Positions 7,987 to 15,443 of a DNA stretch of 38,358 nucleotides are shown here, one piece after another. Within the stretch, counting starts at the first letter, position 1. Each line of letters starts with the position of its first letter. A model generated the notes under the pieces. That model was not told the DNA's origin. It saw only the letters and a program-made list of their open reading frames with translations, and searched no databases. Both the position numbers and the translations under genes were made by a program. The stretch comes from Candidatus Rokuibacteriota bacterium (GTDB lineage Bacteria; Methylomirabilota; Methylomirabilia; Rokubacteriales; CSP1-6), in assembly GCA_003220345.1 (NCBI GenBank), contig QHSC01000041.1:1-38358 (forward strand), given 5' to 3'.

Positions 7987-8730
7987 TCACAGGTGCAAGA
8001 ACGGCCGCAAAGCGGTCACGAATTCCTTGGGCGCCGTGTAGTTGATGGTGTGTCCAAGACCGGGGAGGACCTTCAGCTCCCCCTTTGGGAGTCGGCGGAC
8101 CACCTCTTCCGCCCACTCCTGAGGAACGAGCGGATCCTTGTCGCCCCGCACGACGAGAGTCGGCGCGGTGATTCCTGGCAGCTTGTCCTCGATGCGATCC
8201 TCTATGGCCATTCGTATCGTCGCGCGAATTCTCCGCATCCCCGCCTTCACGTAGTCCACCACGGTAATCCACCCCAGCCCAGTTTTTTCCGACGAAGAAT
8301 TCTGGAGCAGGCGGCCGAGCTGTTGCCGCACGGTCCGGGCCTTCGGGTCGACCGTCGGGCCCTGAAAGACCAATCGGTCCACGCGATGGGCGTGCCGCAG
8401 GGCGAACTCCGCGAGGACCTGGCAGCCGAACGAGTTGGCGACGAGATGCGCGGCGGGGAACCGCATCGCGTCCATCCAGGCCGCCAATGCGTCCGCGAGC
8501 TCCGGGAGACGGAGGACGGCTCGGGGCTTGGCGCTGTCGCCATAGCCGGGAAGATCAATCGCGTACACGGGGCACAGCGCGGCGAGCTCGACGGCCGTCG
8601 GCACCATGTAACGACTCGAGATGACCATCCCGTGCACGAGTATAACCGGCAGCCCGTGGACGCCCTCGCCGCCGACTCGCGCGTGCATCCGTCCGGCAGC
8701 GGTGTCCGTCCAGACACGCTTGAGCTCCAT
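7987..8730 (-). CDS. Alpha/beta hydrolase
   Basis: The protein has the alpha/beta-hydrolase core: the oxyanion strand LPVILVHGMVISSRYM, the YAIDLPGYGDSAKP turn, and a nucleophile elbow AHLVANSFGCQVLAEF, where alanine replaces the first glycine of GxSxG. The acid is in VVRGDKDPLVP and the histidine in LPGLGHTINY. The start is placed at ATG 8730 (MELKRVWTDT), preceded by GGGAAG; a longer form from 8802 adds 24 residues of poor quality. It is probably an esterase or C-C hydrolase acting in the cytoplasm, and is first in the minus-strand operon with the 468-residue unknown and the methyltransferase. The specific substrate is not readable. Confidence 0.85.
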   Translation of the reverse strand: MELKRVWTDTAAGRMHARVGGEGVHGLPVILVHGMVISSRYMVPTAVELAALCPVYAIDLPGYGDSAKPRAVLRLPELADALAAWMDAMRFPAAHLVANSFGCQVLAEFALRHAHRVDRLVFQGPTVDPKARTVRQQLGRLLQNSSSEKTGLGWITVVDYVKAGMRRIRATIRMAIEDRIEDKLPGITAPTLVVRGDKDPLVPQEWAEEVVRRLPKGELKVLPGLGHTINYTAPKEFVTALRPFLHL

Positions 8731-8902
8731 CAGGCTTCCCGGAAGCCATGCCCACGGCCGGCTCTTCGAGCGACTTCTCGCCAGGCCGCCCGGTTCGAGC
8801 ACGTCGACTGCTCGGCGGTCGGATCGTCGTCGAGGGCCACGATGTCTCCTCCCGATCCTCCTGATACAGGCGGGGCCGTGTCAAAGTCAATCCCACCGTG
8901 CG

Positions 8903-8931
8903 TTGCAAGCCGGCGGTGCCAATGCTACGGT
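8903..8931 (+). promoter_or_regulatory. Candidate promoter of the M20 peptidase gene, possibly leaderless
   Basis: A -35-like TTGCAA (8903-8908) lies 17 bases before TACGGT (8926-8931), which carries an upstream TGC as in extended -10 elements. Only 8 bases separate the -10 from the ATG at 8940, so transcription would begin at or near the start codon. Confidence 0.4.
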
Positions 8932-8939
8932 GGGCGACC

Positions 8940-10379
8940 ATGAGCCGCGCATCCACGAGCCCGCTGCCCGTCCGAGAGACACTGGCTTTTGTTCAACGCT
9001 GCTGGGAGGAAGACGTCCTTCCCGCGCTCACCCGCTACATCGAGATCCCCGCCAAGTCGCCGGCCTTCGATCCCGACTGGTCGAGCCACGGCCACATCGA
9101 CCGGGCGGCCGCCCTCATCGAGGAGTGGGGCCGGGGTCGGCCCATCGAGGGCCTCTCGATCGAGACCGTGCGGCTTCCCGGCCGCACGCCCGTGATCCTG
9201 ATGGAGGTGCCGGGGACCTCGCCCGAGACCATCCTGCTCTACGGTCACTGCGACAAGCAGCCGGAGATGATCGGCTGGGGCGAGGGTCTCGGGCCCTGGA
9301 CGCCCGTCCGACGCGGCGATCGCCTCTACGGCCGCGGCGCCCAGGACGACGGGTACGCGGCCTTCTGCGCGCTCACGGCCATCGAGGCCGTGCAGCGGGC
9401 GGGCGCTCCGCATGCGCGCCTCATCGTGCTCATCGAGGGGAGCGAGGAGAGCGGCAGCCCCGATCTCCCCGCCTGCATGGAGGCCCGCGCGGCCAAGATC
9501 GGTGAGCCGGATCTCGTGATCTGTCTCGACTCCGGGTGCGGGAACTACGACCAGCTCTGGGGCACGACCTCGCTGCGCGGCGTGATCAGCGCGCTCCTCA
9601 CCGTGGAGGTGCTGACGGAAGGCGTGCACTCGGGGGCGGCCAGCGGCATCGTGCCGTCGAGCTTTCGCATCGCGCGCCAGCTCCTCTCGCGCGTCGAGGA
9701 CGAGCGCTCCGGCGCGCTCGTTCGGGATTTCCACGTCGAGGTGCCGCCCGCGCGAGCGGCGGAGGCGAAGGCGGTGGCGGGCGTCCTGACGGGCGAGATG
9801 GCCGAGCGCTTTCCCGTCGTCGAGGGCATGCGCTACGCGCAGGACGATCCCGTGGCGCTCCTCCTCGCCAGTACCTGGGAGCCCGCCCTGTCCATCACCG
9901 GCGCGTCCGGCCTCCCCTCGCCCAGGGACGGCGGCAATGTCCTCCGGCCCTCGACGTCGCTCAAGCTCTCCCTTCGCATCCCGCCCACGCTGGACGCGGC
10001 GCGGGCGGCCCGTCGCCTCAAGGAGATTCTCGAGACCGACCCGCCCTACGGCGCCCGCGTGCGCTGCGAGACGTCCACGCCGTCGCCGGGCTGGGACGCG
10101 CCCGCCACCGAGCCCTGGCTGCTCGAGGCGGTGCAGGTCGCGTCCGAGCGTCATTTCGGCCGGCCCGCCATGTTCAAGGGGCTGGGCGGCTCCATCCCGT
10201 TCATGGCCATGCTGGGCGAGCGCTTCCCGCGCGCGCAGTTCTTCATCACGGGAACGGGCGGCCCGGGGTCCAATGCCCACGGCCCCAACGAGTTCCTGCA
10301 CGTCCCGTACGCCCAGCGGCTCACCGCGTGCGTGGCCGACCTGATCGCGGCGCACTACCGCGCGCGGCGAGGCGCGTAG
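8940..10379 (+). CDS. M20/M28-type metallopeptidase (dipeptidase/ArgE-DapE-like)
   Basis: This 479-residue enzyme matches the M20 family of two-zinc peptidases and deacylases. The first metal site is YGHCDKQPE (H103, D105), the bridging aspartate is in GRGAQDDGY, and the catalytic/metal glutamates are in LIEGSEESGSPDL. A further metal ligand is in VICLDSGCG, and the last histidine is in GGPGSNAHGPNEF. The dimerisation domain lies in the middle (VEVLTEGVHSGAASGIVPSS). No signal peptide is seen, so it is cytoplasmic, consistent with dipeptide or acyl-amino-acid breakdown. The start is ATG 8940. It is convergent with the nitroreductase gene, 10 bases apart. Confidence 0.9.
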   Translation: MSRASTSPLPVRETLAFVQRCWEEDVLPALTRYIEIPAKSPAFDPDWSSHGHIDRAAALIEEWGRGRPIEGLSIETVRLPGRTPVILMEVPGTSPETILLYGHCDKQPEMIGWGEGLGPWTPVRRGDRLYGRGAQDDGYAAFCALTAIEAVQRAGAPHARLIVLIEGSEESGSPDLPACMEARAAKIGEPDLVICLDSGCGNYDQLWGTTSLRGVISALLTVEVLTEGVHSGAASGIVPSSFRIARQLLSRVEDERSGALVRDFHVEVPPARAAEAKAVAGVLTGEMAERFPVVEGMRYAQDDPVALLLASTWEPALSITGASGLPSPRDGGNVLRPSTSLKLSLRIPPTLDAARAARRLKEILETDPPYGARVRCETSTPSPGWDAPATEPWLLEAVQVASERHFGRPAMFKGLGGSIPFMAMLGERFPRAQFFITGTGGPGSNAHGPNEFLHVPYAQRLTACVADLIAAHYRARRGA

Positions 10380-10389
10380 GGCGAGCGAG

Positions 10390-11055
10390 TCAGCCGGCGA
10401 GCGGAGGCCCGCCCCACCGCTCGCGCATGGCGAACTCCCCCACGGGTTTCCGCTTCAGCTTCGTCACGCGCCGGACGGGGCGGCCGAGCGGCATGACCGC
10501 GCACACGGCGACATGCGTGGGCAGGCCCAGCAGCTCCTGGATCTTCGCCTCCTGGGCGACGGCGAGGGTGGTGATGGTGCCGCCGAAGCCCTCATGGCGG
10601 GCGGCCATCAAGACATTCCAGGCGAAGGGGTAGATGGACCCGCCGCTGACCACGCCCACGCGCTTCAGCTCCTGGTCCGTGGAAGCGACGACCTTGAGGT
10701 CGACACCGATGACGAGCACCACCGGCGCCTTGGCGATCGACTCCGTCAGATGCGGGGGAGCCGGCGTGCGCTCGATGGTGGCGGCGTCCACGCGCGGAGG
10801 ATCGATCGTGTTCCACGGATTCTCGCCGTTCTTCGCCTGGGCGGTATAGCGCTTGGCGGCAATGCCGCTCAGATCGGCGAGGGCGCGCTTGGTGCCGGGA
10901 TCGCGGACGACGATGACTTTCCACCCCTGGCGGTTGCCGCCGCTGGGGGCGAAGCGCGCATGGTCCAGGATCTTCACCAGGGTCTCGTCGGGAAGCGGAT
11001 CGCTGGTGAACTCGCGCGCGGAAAAGGTGCTACGCATCACCTCGTAGAGCTCCAT
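10390..11055 (-). CDS. Nitroreductase family protein
   Basis: This 221-residue protein fits the FMN-dependent nitroreductase fold. It shows RSTFSAREFTSDPLPDETL near the N-terminus, FAPSGGNRQGWKVIVVRD for FMN binding, APVVLVIGVDL in the core, and GGTITTLAVAQEAKIQELLG with the usual loss-of-charge pattern near the end. It would reduce nitro or quinone-like compounds using NAD(P)H in the cytoplasm, but the substrate is not known. A good ribosome site (GGGAGGAG) lies upstream of the ATG at 11055, and the TIG-domain membrane gene ends 12 bases before, so co-transcription is likely although a functional link is not obvious. Confidence 0.85.
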   Translation of the reverse strand: MELYEVMRSTFSAREFTSDPLPDETLVKILDHARFAPSGGNRQGWKVIVVRDPGTKRALADLSGIAAKRYTAQAKNGENPWNTIDPPRVDAATIERTPAPPHLTESIAKAPVVLVIGVDLKVVASTDQELKRVGVVSGGSIYPFAWNVLMAARHEGFGGTITTLAVAQEAKIQELLGLPTHVAVCAVMPLGRPVRRVTKLKRKPVGEFAMRERWGGPPLAG

Positions 11056-11067
11056 GGGCTCCTCCCG

Positions 11068-12639
11068 TCACATCTCTGCGCTCTGTCCATCGGGATTGAC
11101 GACCTTGACCGCGGGTACTTGCGCCGCCGGGGGCGCGATGGATGGAGGCGTCACCAGCAGCTCGGTGACGAACTCGGAGGTGGCCGACTGCGGCGGAGGC
11201 ACCGTCACCCCGGCCGAGGGAACGAGCTCGCCGTTGATCGAGACCTGGGCGCGCGGGGACAGGCTCTCGCCAACGATGCGGATGCCGCCGGCCGAGGGCG
11301 AGCCCGGCCCATAGGGGGGCTCCGGCGCGAGCTGCTTGATGATGGGCCCGGCCTTGCGGGCGACCTTGCCCGCCAGATATCCGAGCGCGCTCACGCCCAT
11401 GAGGGGGACGAAGTTGCTCGGCACCTTGGGCAGCTCGGCGACCGTCGCCGGATCCTGCGCCAGGGTGGCCGCCACGAACCCGATGACCCCGATGATCGTC
11501 CACACGAAGAATTGCAGCCGCTCCGGAGCGAGGACACCTCCGTTGGTGACGAAGTCGCCGAGGGACGGATGGGGGGGGCCGGCGCCCTTGCTACCCCGAA
11601 CCTCGGTTGCCCCGAGAGCCAGCGCGGTGGTGCCAACACTGACGCCGAGGAGGGCCGGCAGTCCCTCGGGCACATCCGGCAGCTCCCATTTCCACTGGAC
11701 CAGACTCTGTGATGCCGCCAGATATGCATACGCGATCACCGCGGCGGCGGTCCACAGAATCAGCTGGAGCCTCGACAGGCTGTAGGTGTTCGTCTCGGGC
11801 TCTATGAAGAAGTAGGCCAGGGTCGTGTACGCCTTCTCGTGGGGCCGGTACCGCGCGGCCTTCTGTCTCGCCATCAGGAAAACCGCGCCGGACAAGACGA
11901 CCAGGACCCCGAACGCGATGAGCCCGGGCGTGCGCCGCTGTGCCCAGGACAGGACGAGAGCCTTCTCGGAAGACACCAGGCTATCGACCTGCACGGTGAG
12001 ATGCATGGGCCGATAGACGGAAGCCTTCTCCGGTGACACCCCGAAGATCTGCAGGCTCCGGCGGCTTCCGATGAGACACGGGAGCTTTCCTTCGCAGCTC
12101 GCGGAGGAAAGCCGCCGGCCGCGATCCGTCAGCCGCTTCTCGAACACGATCGGAACGTCGTTGATCTTGACGAGGTCGTCCTCGGCATCGTTGCCGAAGT
12201 TCTCGCCGGCGACCTCGAAAGAGTACACGCCGCCCGTTGCATATGTCGGATGCGGCGTGATCTTCGTGATCGTCGGCGGCTCGGTAGCCAGGATCTTGAG
12301 ATGGCCACCCGTGTCGACCGCCTGGCCCTGCTCGGTCACCACCTCGACATCGTATCTGCCCTGGCGCATCTCCTTCGGCAAGACGATCCGGAACCGCCCC
12401 CGGCTGAGCTCCGCGCTGTCCACGGGAAGGTCATCGAGCTGACTGGGGCCCGTCAGCCTGACAAAAACCTTCTGTCGCGGGTCGAGCGGCGCCGTGAGCT
12501 TCACGCTGATCGTCCCACCCGGCCTGGTTGCCCCGGGCTTGAGCTGGATCTGGTTGTCGGCGGAGACGTCGGACGGCCCGCTCGCGAGGAGAGTCAGCAA
12601 CGAGACCGCGAGTGCGGCCAGGAGCTTGAATGGTCCCAT
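11068..12639 (-). CDS. TIG-domain membrane protein with an internal duplicated membrane module
   Basis: From ATG 12639 (GAGGAGGG upstream) the protein has 523 residues. A signal peptide (GPFKLLAALAVSLLTLLASG) is followed by beta-rich extracytoplasmic domains; one, starting at PPTITKITPHPTYATGG, matches the IPT/TIG immunoglobulin-like fold. The membrane part starts with GLIAFGVLVVLSGAVFLMA. It then holds two related units: RLQLILWTAAAVIAYAYLA with LPDVPEGLPALLGVS, and RLQFFVWTIIGVIGFVAATL with LPKVPSNFVPLMGVS. A second TIG-like domain closes the protein (GIRIVGESLSPRAQVSINGE). The function is unknown; a surface or envelope-binding role is suggested by the TIG domains. Confidence 0.72.
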   Translation of the reverse strand: MGPFKLLAALAVSLLTLLASGPSDVSADNQIQLKPGATRPGGTISVKLTAPLDPRQKVFVRLTGPSQLDDLPVDSAELSRGRFRIVLPKEMRQGRYDVEVVTEQGQAVDTGGHLKILATEPPTITKITPHPTYATGGVYSFEVAGENFGNDAEDDLVKINDVPIVFEKRLTDRGRRLSSASCEGKLPCLIGSRRSLQIFGVSPEKASVYRPMHLTVQVDSLVSSEKALVLSWAQRRTPGLIAFGVLVVLSGAVFLMARQKAARYRPHEKAYTTLAYFFIEPETNTYSLSRLQLILWTAAAVIAYAYLAASQSLVQWKWELPDVPEGLPALLGVSVGTTALALGATEVRGSKGAGPPHPSLGDFVTNGGVLAPERLQFFVWTIIGVIGFVAATLAQDPATVAELPKVPSNFVPLMGVSALGYLAGKVARKAGPIIKQLAPEPPYGPGSPSAGGIRIVGESLSPRAQVSINGELVPSAGVTVPPPQSATSEFVTELLVTPPSIAPPAAQVPAVKVVNPDGQSAEM

Positions 12640-12724
12640 CGTGGCCCTCCTCCTCTCCTGGCAGACTCGGTCCACTGCGCACGCTCGATGCCGTCCGGCC
12701 GATGCTGCCAGATCGGTCCGGACC

Positions 12725-12778
12725 CGTCAAATTTTGACCCGGTCCGCCGTCTTCCCGGCGGTGGGAAGATTCGCCCAC
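12725..12778. repeat. Palindrome and overlapping alternative hairpins
   Basis: GTCAAATTTTGAC (12726-12738) is a perfect odd palindrome. It is followed by three stems that share bases: CCGCCG/CGGCGG (12744-12761), CTTCCC/GGGAAG (12751-12768) and GTGGG/CCCAC (12761-12778). They cannot all form together, as in attenuators, or they may be protein-binding repeats. Confidence 0.45.
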
Positions 12779-12850
12779 GGATAGGTAACTTCTTCTGGCC
12801 GAGTACCTGCTCGACCCCGCGAAGGCCTTGTCAATCAGGCGCATAAAGTC

Positions 12851-12866
12851 CGGCACGACAATTGCC
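12851..12866 (+). promoter_or_regulatory. Candidate sigma-54-type promoter
   Basis: CGGCACGACAATTGCC closely matches the -24/-12 consensus TGGCACG-N4-TTGC, with only the first base differing. The GG and GC pairs have the correct spacing. It faces the lipoprotein/pssA genes, about 125 bases upstream of the ATG at 12991. One match alone can arise by chance. Confidence 0.35.
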
Positions 12867-12990
12867 CGGGCCTTAGCGGATGATCCCCATCGTGGAAAGA
12901 GGCGAGAAGCCGGGAGAGGTCCGGCCGAAGCACGGCCGTACGCTGCTCGCGCGCCTCGAGGCCGGCCGGTGCCGGCGGCAGCGCGCCCTG

Positions 12991-13548
12991 ATGTCGGGAC
13001 TCGCGGTCCTCGCATGCCTTCTCGGTGGATGCGCATTCTCGAGCCAGCTCACGCCCACACAACCCGCGGGCGTCACCCAGCAGCTCGTGATGCGCTCCCT
13101 CGAGCGCGCGCTTGCCGGGCTCGACATCAGCCGCTTTGCCGATCGGAAGGTATGGGTGGATATCTACCTACAGAGCGGCAACGAAACCTTCGTTAAAGCC
13201 TTCGTGGCGGCCTGGCTGGAAGCGCATCGCGTGCACGTGACAACCTCCGAGCCCGAGCTGAAACTTCGCGTCTTCGTGTCCGTGCTGGGCACCGACAAGA
13301 ATGAAAAGTTCATCGGGATCCCCGCCTTCCAGGCCCCCGTCCTCAACATCCCCACCCCAGAGATCGCCTTCTTCAAGAGAGCTCGCAATCGGGGACAGGC
13401 TGAAGTCTCCATCTACGCCTTCGACGGCCCCAGCGATAAGTTCGTGGAGCGCACCCCGACCGGGGTCGGCCTGGCCAAGCAGGACGACTACACGATCCTG
13501 ATCCTGATCACGTTCACGGTGAGCGACGCGGACAAGCGCGATCATTGA
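12991..13548 (+). CDS. Putative outer-membrane/periplasmic lipoprotein
   Basis: This unknown protein of about 185 residues begins with a short hydrophobic signal that ends in the lipobox LLGGC, with C14 as the lipid-anchored residue. The start at 12991 is chosen to place the lipobox correctly, although the signal lacks the usual basic residues and the preceding codons (CRRQRAL) would supply them. The mature part has regular alternating strands: KVWVDIYLQSGNETFVKAFV, LKLRVFVSVLGTDKNEKF, and AEVSIYAFDGPSDKFVERTP. The family is not recognised. The phosphatidylserine synthase gene starts 26 bases downstream and is probably in the same operon. Confidence 0.7.
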   Translation: MSGLAVLACLLGGCAFSSQLTPTQPAGVTQQLVMRSLERALAGLDISRFADRKVWVDIYLQSGNETFVKAFVAAWLEAHRVHVTTSEPELKLRVFVSVLGTDKNEKFIGIPAFQAPVLNIPTPEIAFFKRARNRGQAEVSIYAFDGPSDKFVERTPTGVGLAKQDDYTILILITFTVSDADKRDH

Positions 13549-13574
13549 TGGGTCCATCGAGTCGGGAGGTGACC

Positions 13575-14186
13575 ATGGCCGACACGCCTTCTCGCAGGCA
13601 CTTCTCGATGATCCGCAGCTTTCACCTGGCCGACCTCTTCACCATCGCCAACGGCATCTGCGGCGTGACCGCGATCTTCCAGGCCATGAAGTTCCTCGGC
13701 ACGCAGAACTCGCGGCACCTGTACCTGGGGGCATTGCTGGTTCCCCTGGCCCTGATCTTCGACGTGCTCGACGGCCGGATCGCCCGCTGGCGGCATGCGG
13801 CCTCCCCCATGGGTCGCGAGCTCGACTCCCTCGCCGACGTGATCTCGTTCGGCGTCGCCCCCGCCGCCATCGCCTTTGCGGCCGGGGTCAACACCCGGCT
13901 CGATCAGATGATCCTGCTCTTCTTCTCCATGTGCGGGCTGAGCCGGCTCGCGCGCTACAACGTGACCGCGGAGAGCCTGTCGAACGAGCAGGGCAAGGTG
14001 GAATACTTCGAGGGCACGCCGATTCCCACCAGCGTGGTGCCGCTCGGCCTGCTGATGCTGGCGTTCTACACTGGCCACCTGAATCGGGTCGAGCTGCTCG
14101 GCGTCACGTTCCACGCCATCGCGCTGGTCTTCCTCGCGTCCGGCGCCCTCATGAGCAGCAAGACCCTGCGCATCCCCAAGCCCTGA
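13575..14186 (+). CDS. pssA: CDP-diacylglycerol--serine O-phosphatidyltransferase
   Basis: This membrane enzyme makes phosphatidylserine from CDP-diacylglycerol and serine, the precursor of phosphatidylethanolamine. The CDP-alcohol phosphatidyltransferase signature is clear: D66-G-x2-A-R-x8-G-x3-D-x3-D, read as LDGRIARWRHAASPMGRELD followed by SLAD. An N-terminal segment DLFTIANGICGVTAI and several hydrophobic helices are typical of the bacterial type II PssA, and 203 residues is a normal length. The start at ATG 13575 has GGAGG 5 bases upstream; two earlier Met codons (13545, 13548) are less likely. It follows the lipoprotein gene by 26 bases. Confidence 0.9.
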   Translation: MADTPSRRHFSMIRSFHLADLFTIANGICGVTAIFQAMKFLGTQNSRHLYLGALLVPLALIFDVLDGRIARWRHAASPMGRELDSLADVISFGVAPAAIAFAAGVNTRLDQMILLFFSMCGLSRLARYNVTAESLSNEQGKVEYFEGTPIPTSVVPLGLLMLAFYTGHLNRVELLGVTFHAIALVFLASGALMSSKTLRIPKP

Positions 14187-14188
14187 AC

Positions 14189-14223
14189 AGCTCGGAGGCG
14201 GGTTCCGCCCCCCTTCCGAAGCC
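14189..14223. terminator. Hairpin repeat copy 2, between convergent genes
   Basis: This is a second copy of the element at 3679-3711, starting AGCTCGGAGG and ending CTTCCGAAGCC with an imperfect stem between. It exactly fills the gap between the stop codons of pssA (+) and the acyltransferase-type gene (-), a position fitting a bidirectional terminator. There is no T-tract, so termination is not certain. Confidence 0.5.
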
Positions 14224-15321
14224 CTAAGCGGGCGCCAGCCCGGCCAGCGTGCGCAGGCGCGGCTTCACGGTCTGCCAGAGGCGGCCGATGTACACGCAGA
14301 GCACGATGAGGGCGATGTTCGCCGACCAGTAGAGGATCCAGTTGTTGAAGCGCAGCCCGAGCATCCGATGGATCAGCGTCTCCTCGATCAGCTGGTGGAC
14401 GAAGTAGAGCACGAGCGCGGTCTGCCCCAGGGTCACCAGCCAGGGCATCTCCCAGCGGCGCACTTCCATGAGCCAGTAGCAGAGGGCGAGCAGCCACGCG
14501 TCGCCCGCGATGATCAGGAAGGTCGTCACCCCGCGGGGCGTCCAGTAGTGGTTCAGGCCCCAGTCCCGAGGGAAGCCGAAGCGCGGGCTCGTGGGGATCC
14601 AGAACTCCCAGGCATCGTAGGCGAGGAGAAAGACGAGCCCTATCACGGCCGCCGTCGCGAAGTATCGCTTCTCCGCCTCTGGCCCGCGGGCCCGCGCCTC
14701 GAGCCACCACCAGCCGAGCACGAGCCCGATCAGGGCCGCGCTCAGCCACGGCCAGGGTGGGAAGTCGCCAAAAATCGCGAGGCCAATGATCGGGTGCGCC
14801 GCGCACCAGCGCGCGAGGGCCGGGCGCGACCACCCGAACGAGAGATAGACGAGCACGGCCAGGGCGAGCAGCATCCAGCGCGCCCATTGCCGTCGAAGCA
14901 CCGGCACGAGCGGTCCGAGCACGATGATGCTGAGCCCGATCGTCTGCAGGACTCCCCCATGCCAGAAGCGCTCCTCCGGCGGCACGGGCCCGCGGGGGAG
15001 CATGATGACGTTGAGAACGTACCCCGCGACGATGATGCCGATCCCCCGCCGGAAGTACTTGCGCAGATCGCCCAGGAGCCCCTCGCTGTCGCCACGGCGG
15101 TAGTACGAGATGGGCAGACAGAATCCCACGAGGAAGAGAAAGATCGAAGCGGGCCAGATGAGGCTGCCGTAGACCAGATGATAGCGGGCCCATCCCATCT
15201 GCACGTCCATCCAGTCGCGCGACGTGTGGTTGATGACCATGAGGATGATGGCGACGCCGCGCAGGCCATCGACGAACTGGAGCCGGCCGATCGACAGCGG
15301 GCGTCGGTCAGCGGGGGCCAT
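14224..15321 (-). CDS. Multi-pass membrane acyltransferase-type protein (DUF1624/HGSNAT-like)
   Basis: This 365-residue protein has about ten hydrophobic helices. Its N-terminal signature FVDGLRGVAIILMVINHTSRDW resembles the DUF1624/acyltransferase-3 superfamily, which transfers acetyl or other acyl groups to sugars at the membrane; the histidine in INHTSRDW is the likely catalytic or substrate residue. LIWPASIFLFLVGFCLPISYYRR follows as the second conserved helix. A C-terminal helix HQLIEETLIHRML includes another histidine. The acyl donor and target are unknown; cell-wall or exopolysaccharide decoration is plausible. It is divergent from the GH31 gene. Confidence 0.75.
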   Translation of the reverse strand: MAPADRRPLSIGRLQFVDGLRGVAIILMVINHTSRDWMDVQMGWARYHLVYGSLIWPASIFLFLVGFCLPISYYRRGDSEGLLGDLRKYFRRGIGIIVAGYVLNVIMLPRGPVPPEERFWHGGVLQTIGLSIIVLGPLVPVLRRQWARWMLLALAVLVYLSFGWSRPALARWCAAHPIIGLAIFGDFPPWPWLSAALIGLVLGWWWLEARARGPEAEKRYFATAAVIGLVFLLAYDAWEFWIPTSPRFGFPRDWGLNHYWTPRGVTTFLIIAGDAWLLALCYWLMEVRRWEMPWLVTLGQTALVLYFVHQLIEETLIHRMLGLRFNNWILYWSANIALIVLCVYIGRLWQTVKPRLRTLAGLAPA

Positions 15322-15344
15322 GGAGAGGGACGCTCACGGCGCCG

Positions 15345-15373
15345 ATCCTGCCAGATCGCCACCGGGCGGTCAA
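15345..15373 (-). promoter_or_regulatory. Candidate promoter of the acyltransferase-type gene
   Basis: On the minus strand TTGACC (15373-15368) is separated by exactly 17 bases from CAGGAT (15350-15345), about 24 bases before the ATG at 15321. The -35 matches five of six consensus bases, the -10 three of six. Confidence 0.4.
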
Positions 15374-15393
15374 TCGAGCGGCCATGGCTCTGC

Positions 15394-15399
15394 TATGAT
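15394..15399 (+). promoter_or_regulatory. Candidate -10 element of the GH31 gene
   Basis: TATGAT lies 44 bases before the GH31 start, and AGGGAG just before the ATG supplies a ribosome site. No good -35 is seen at 17 bases, so confidence is low. Confidence 0.3.
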
Positions 15400-15443
15400 G
15401 CGCCGTCGCGGCTCGCGAAGCCCAGGGCTCGCTAGGGAGAACA

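Larger units (their letters stand above)
12640..12990. other. 350-base divergent intergenic region
   Basis: No credible gene is seen here. It carries the start region of the TIG gene on the minus side, several inverted repeats at 12721-12778 and a sigma-54-like promoter motif at 12851-12866 facing the lipoprotein gene. An open frame from 12880 to the lipoprotein start (to residue 37) is rich in arginine and looks like a non-coding extension. Confidence 0.5.
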
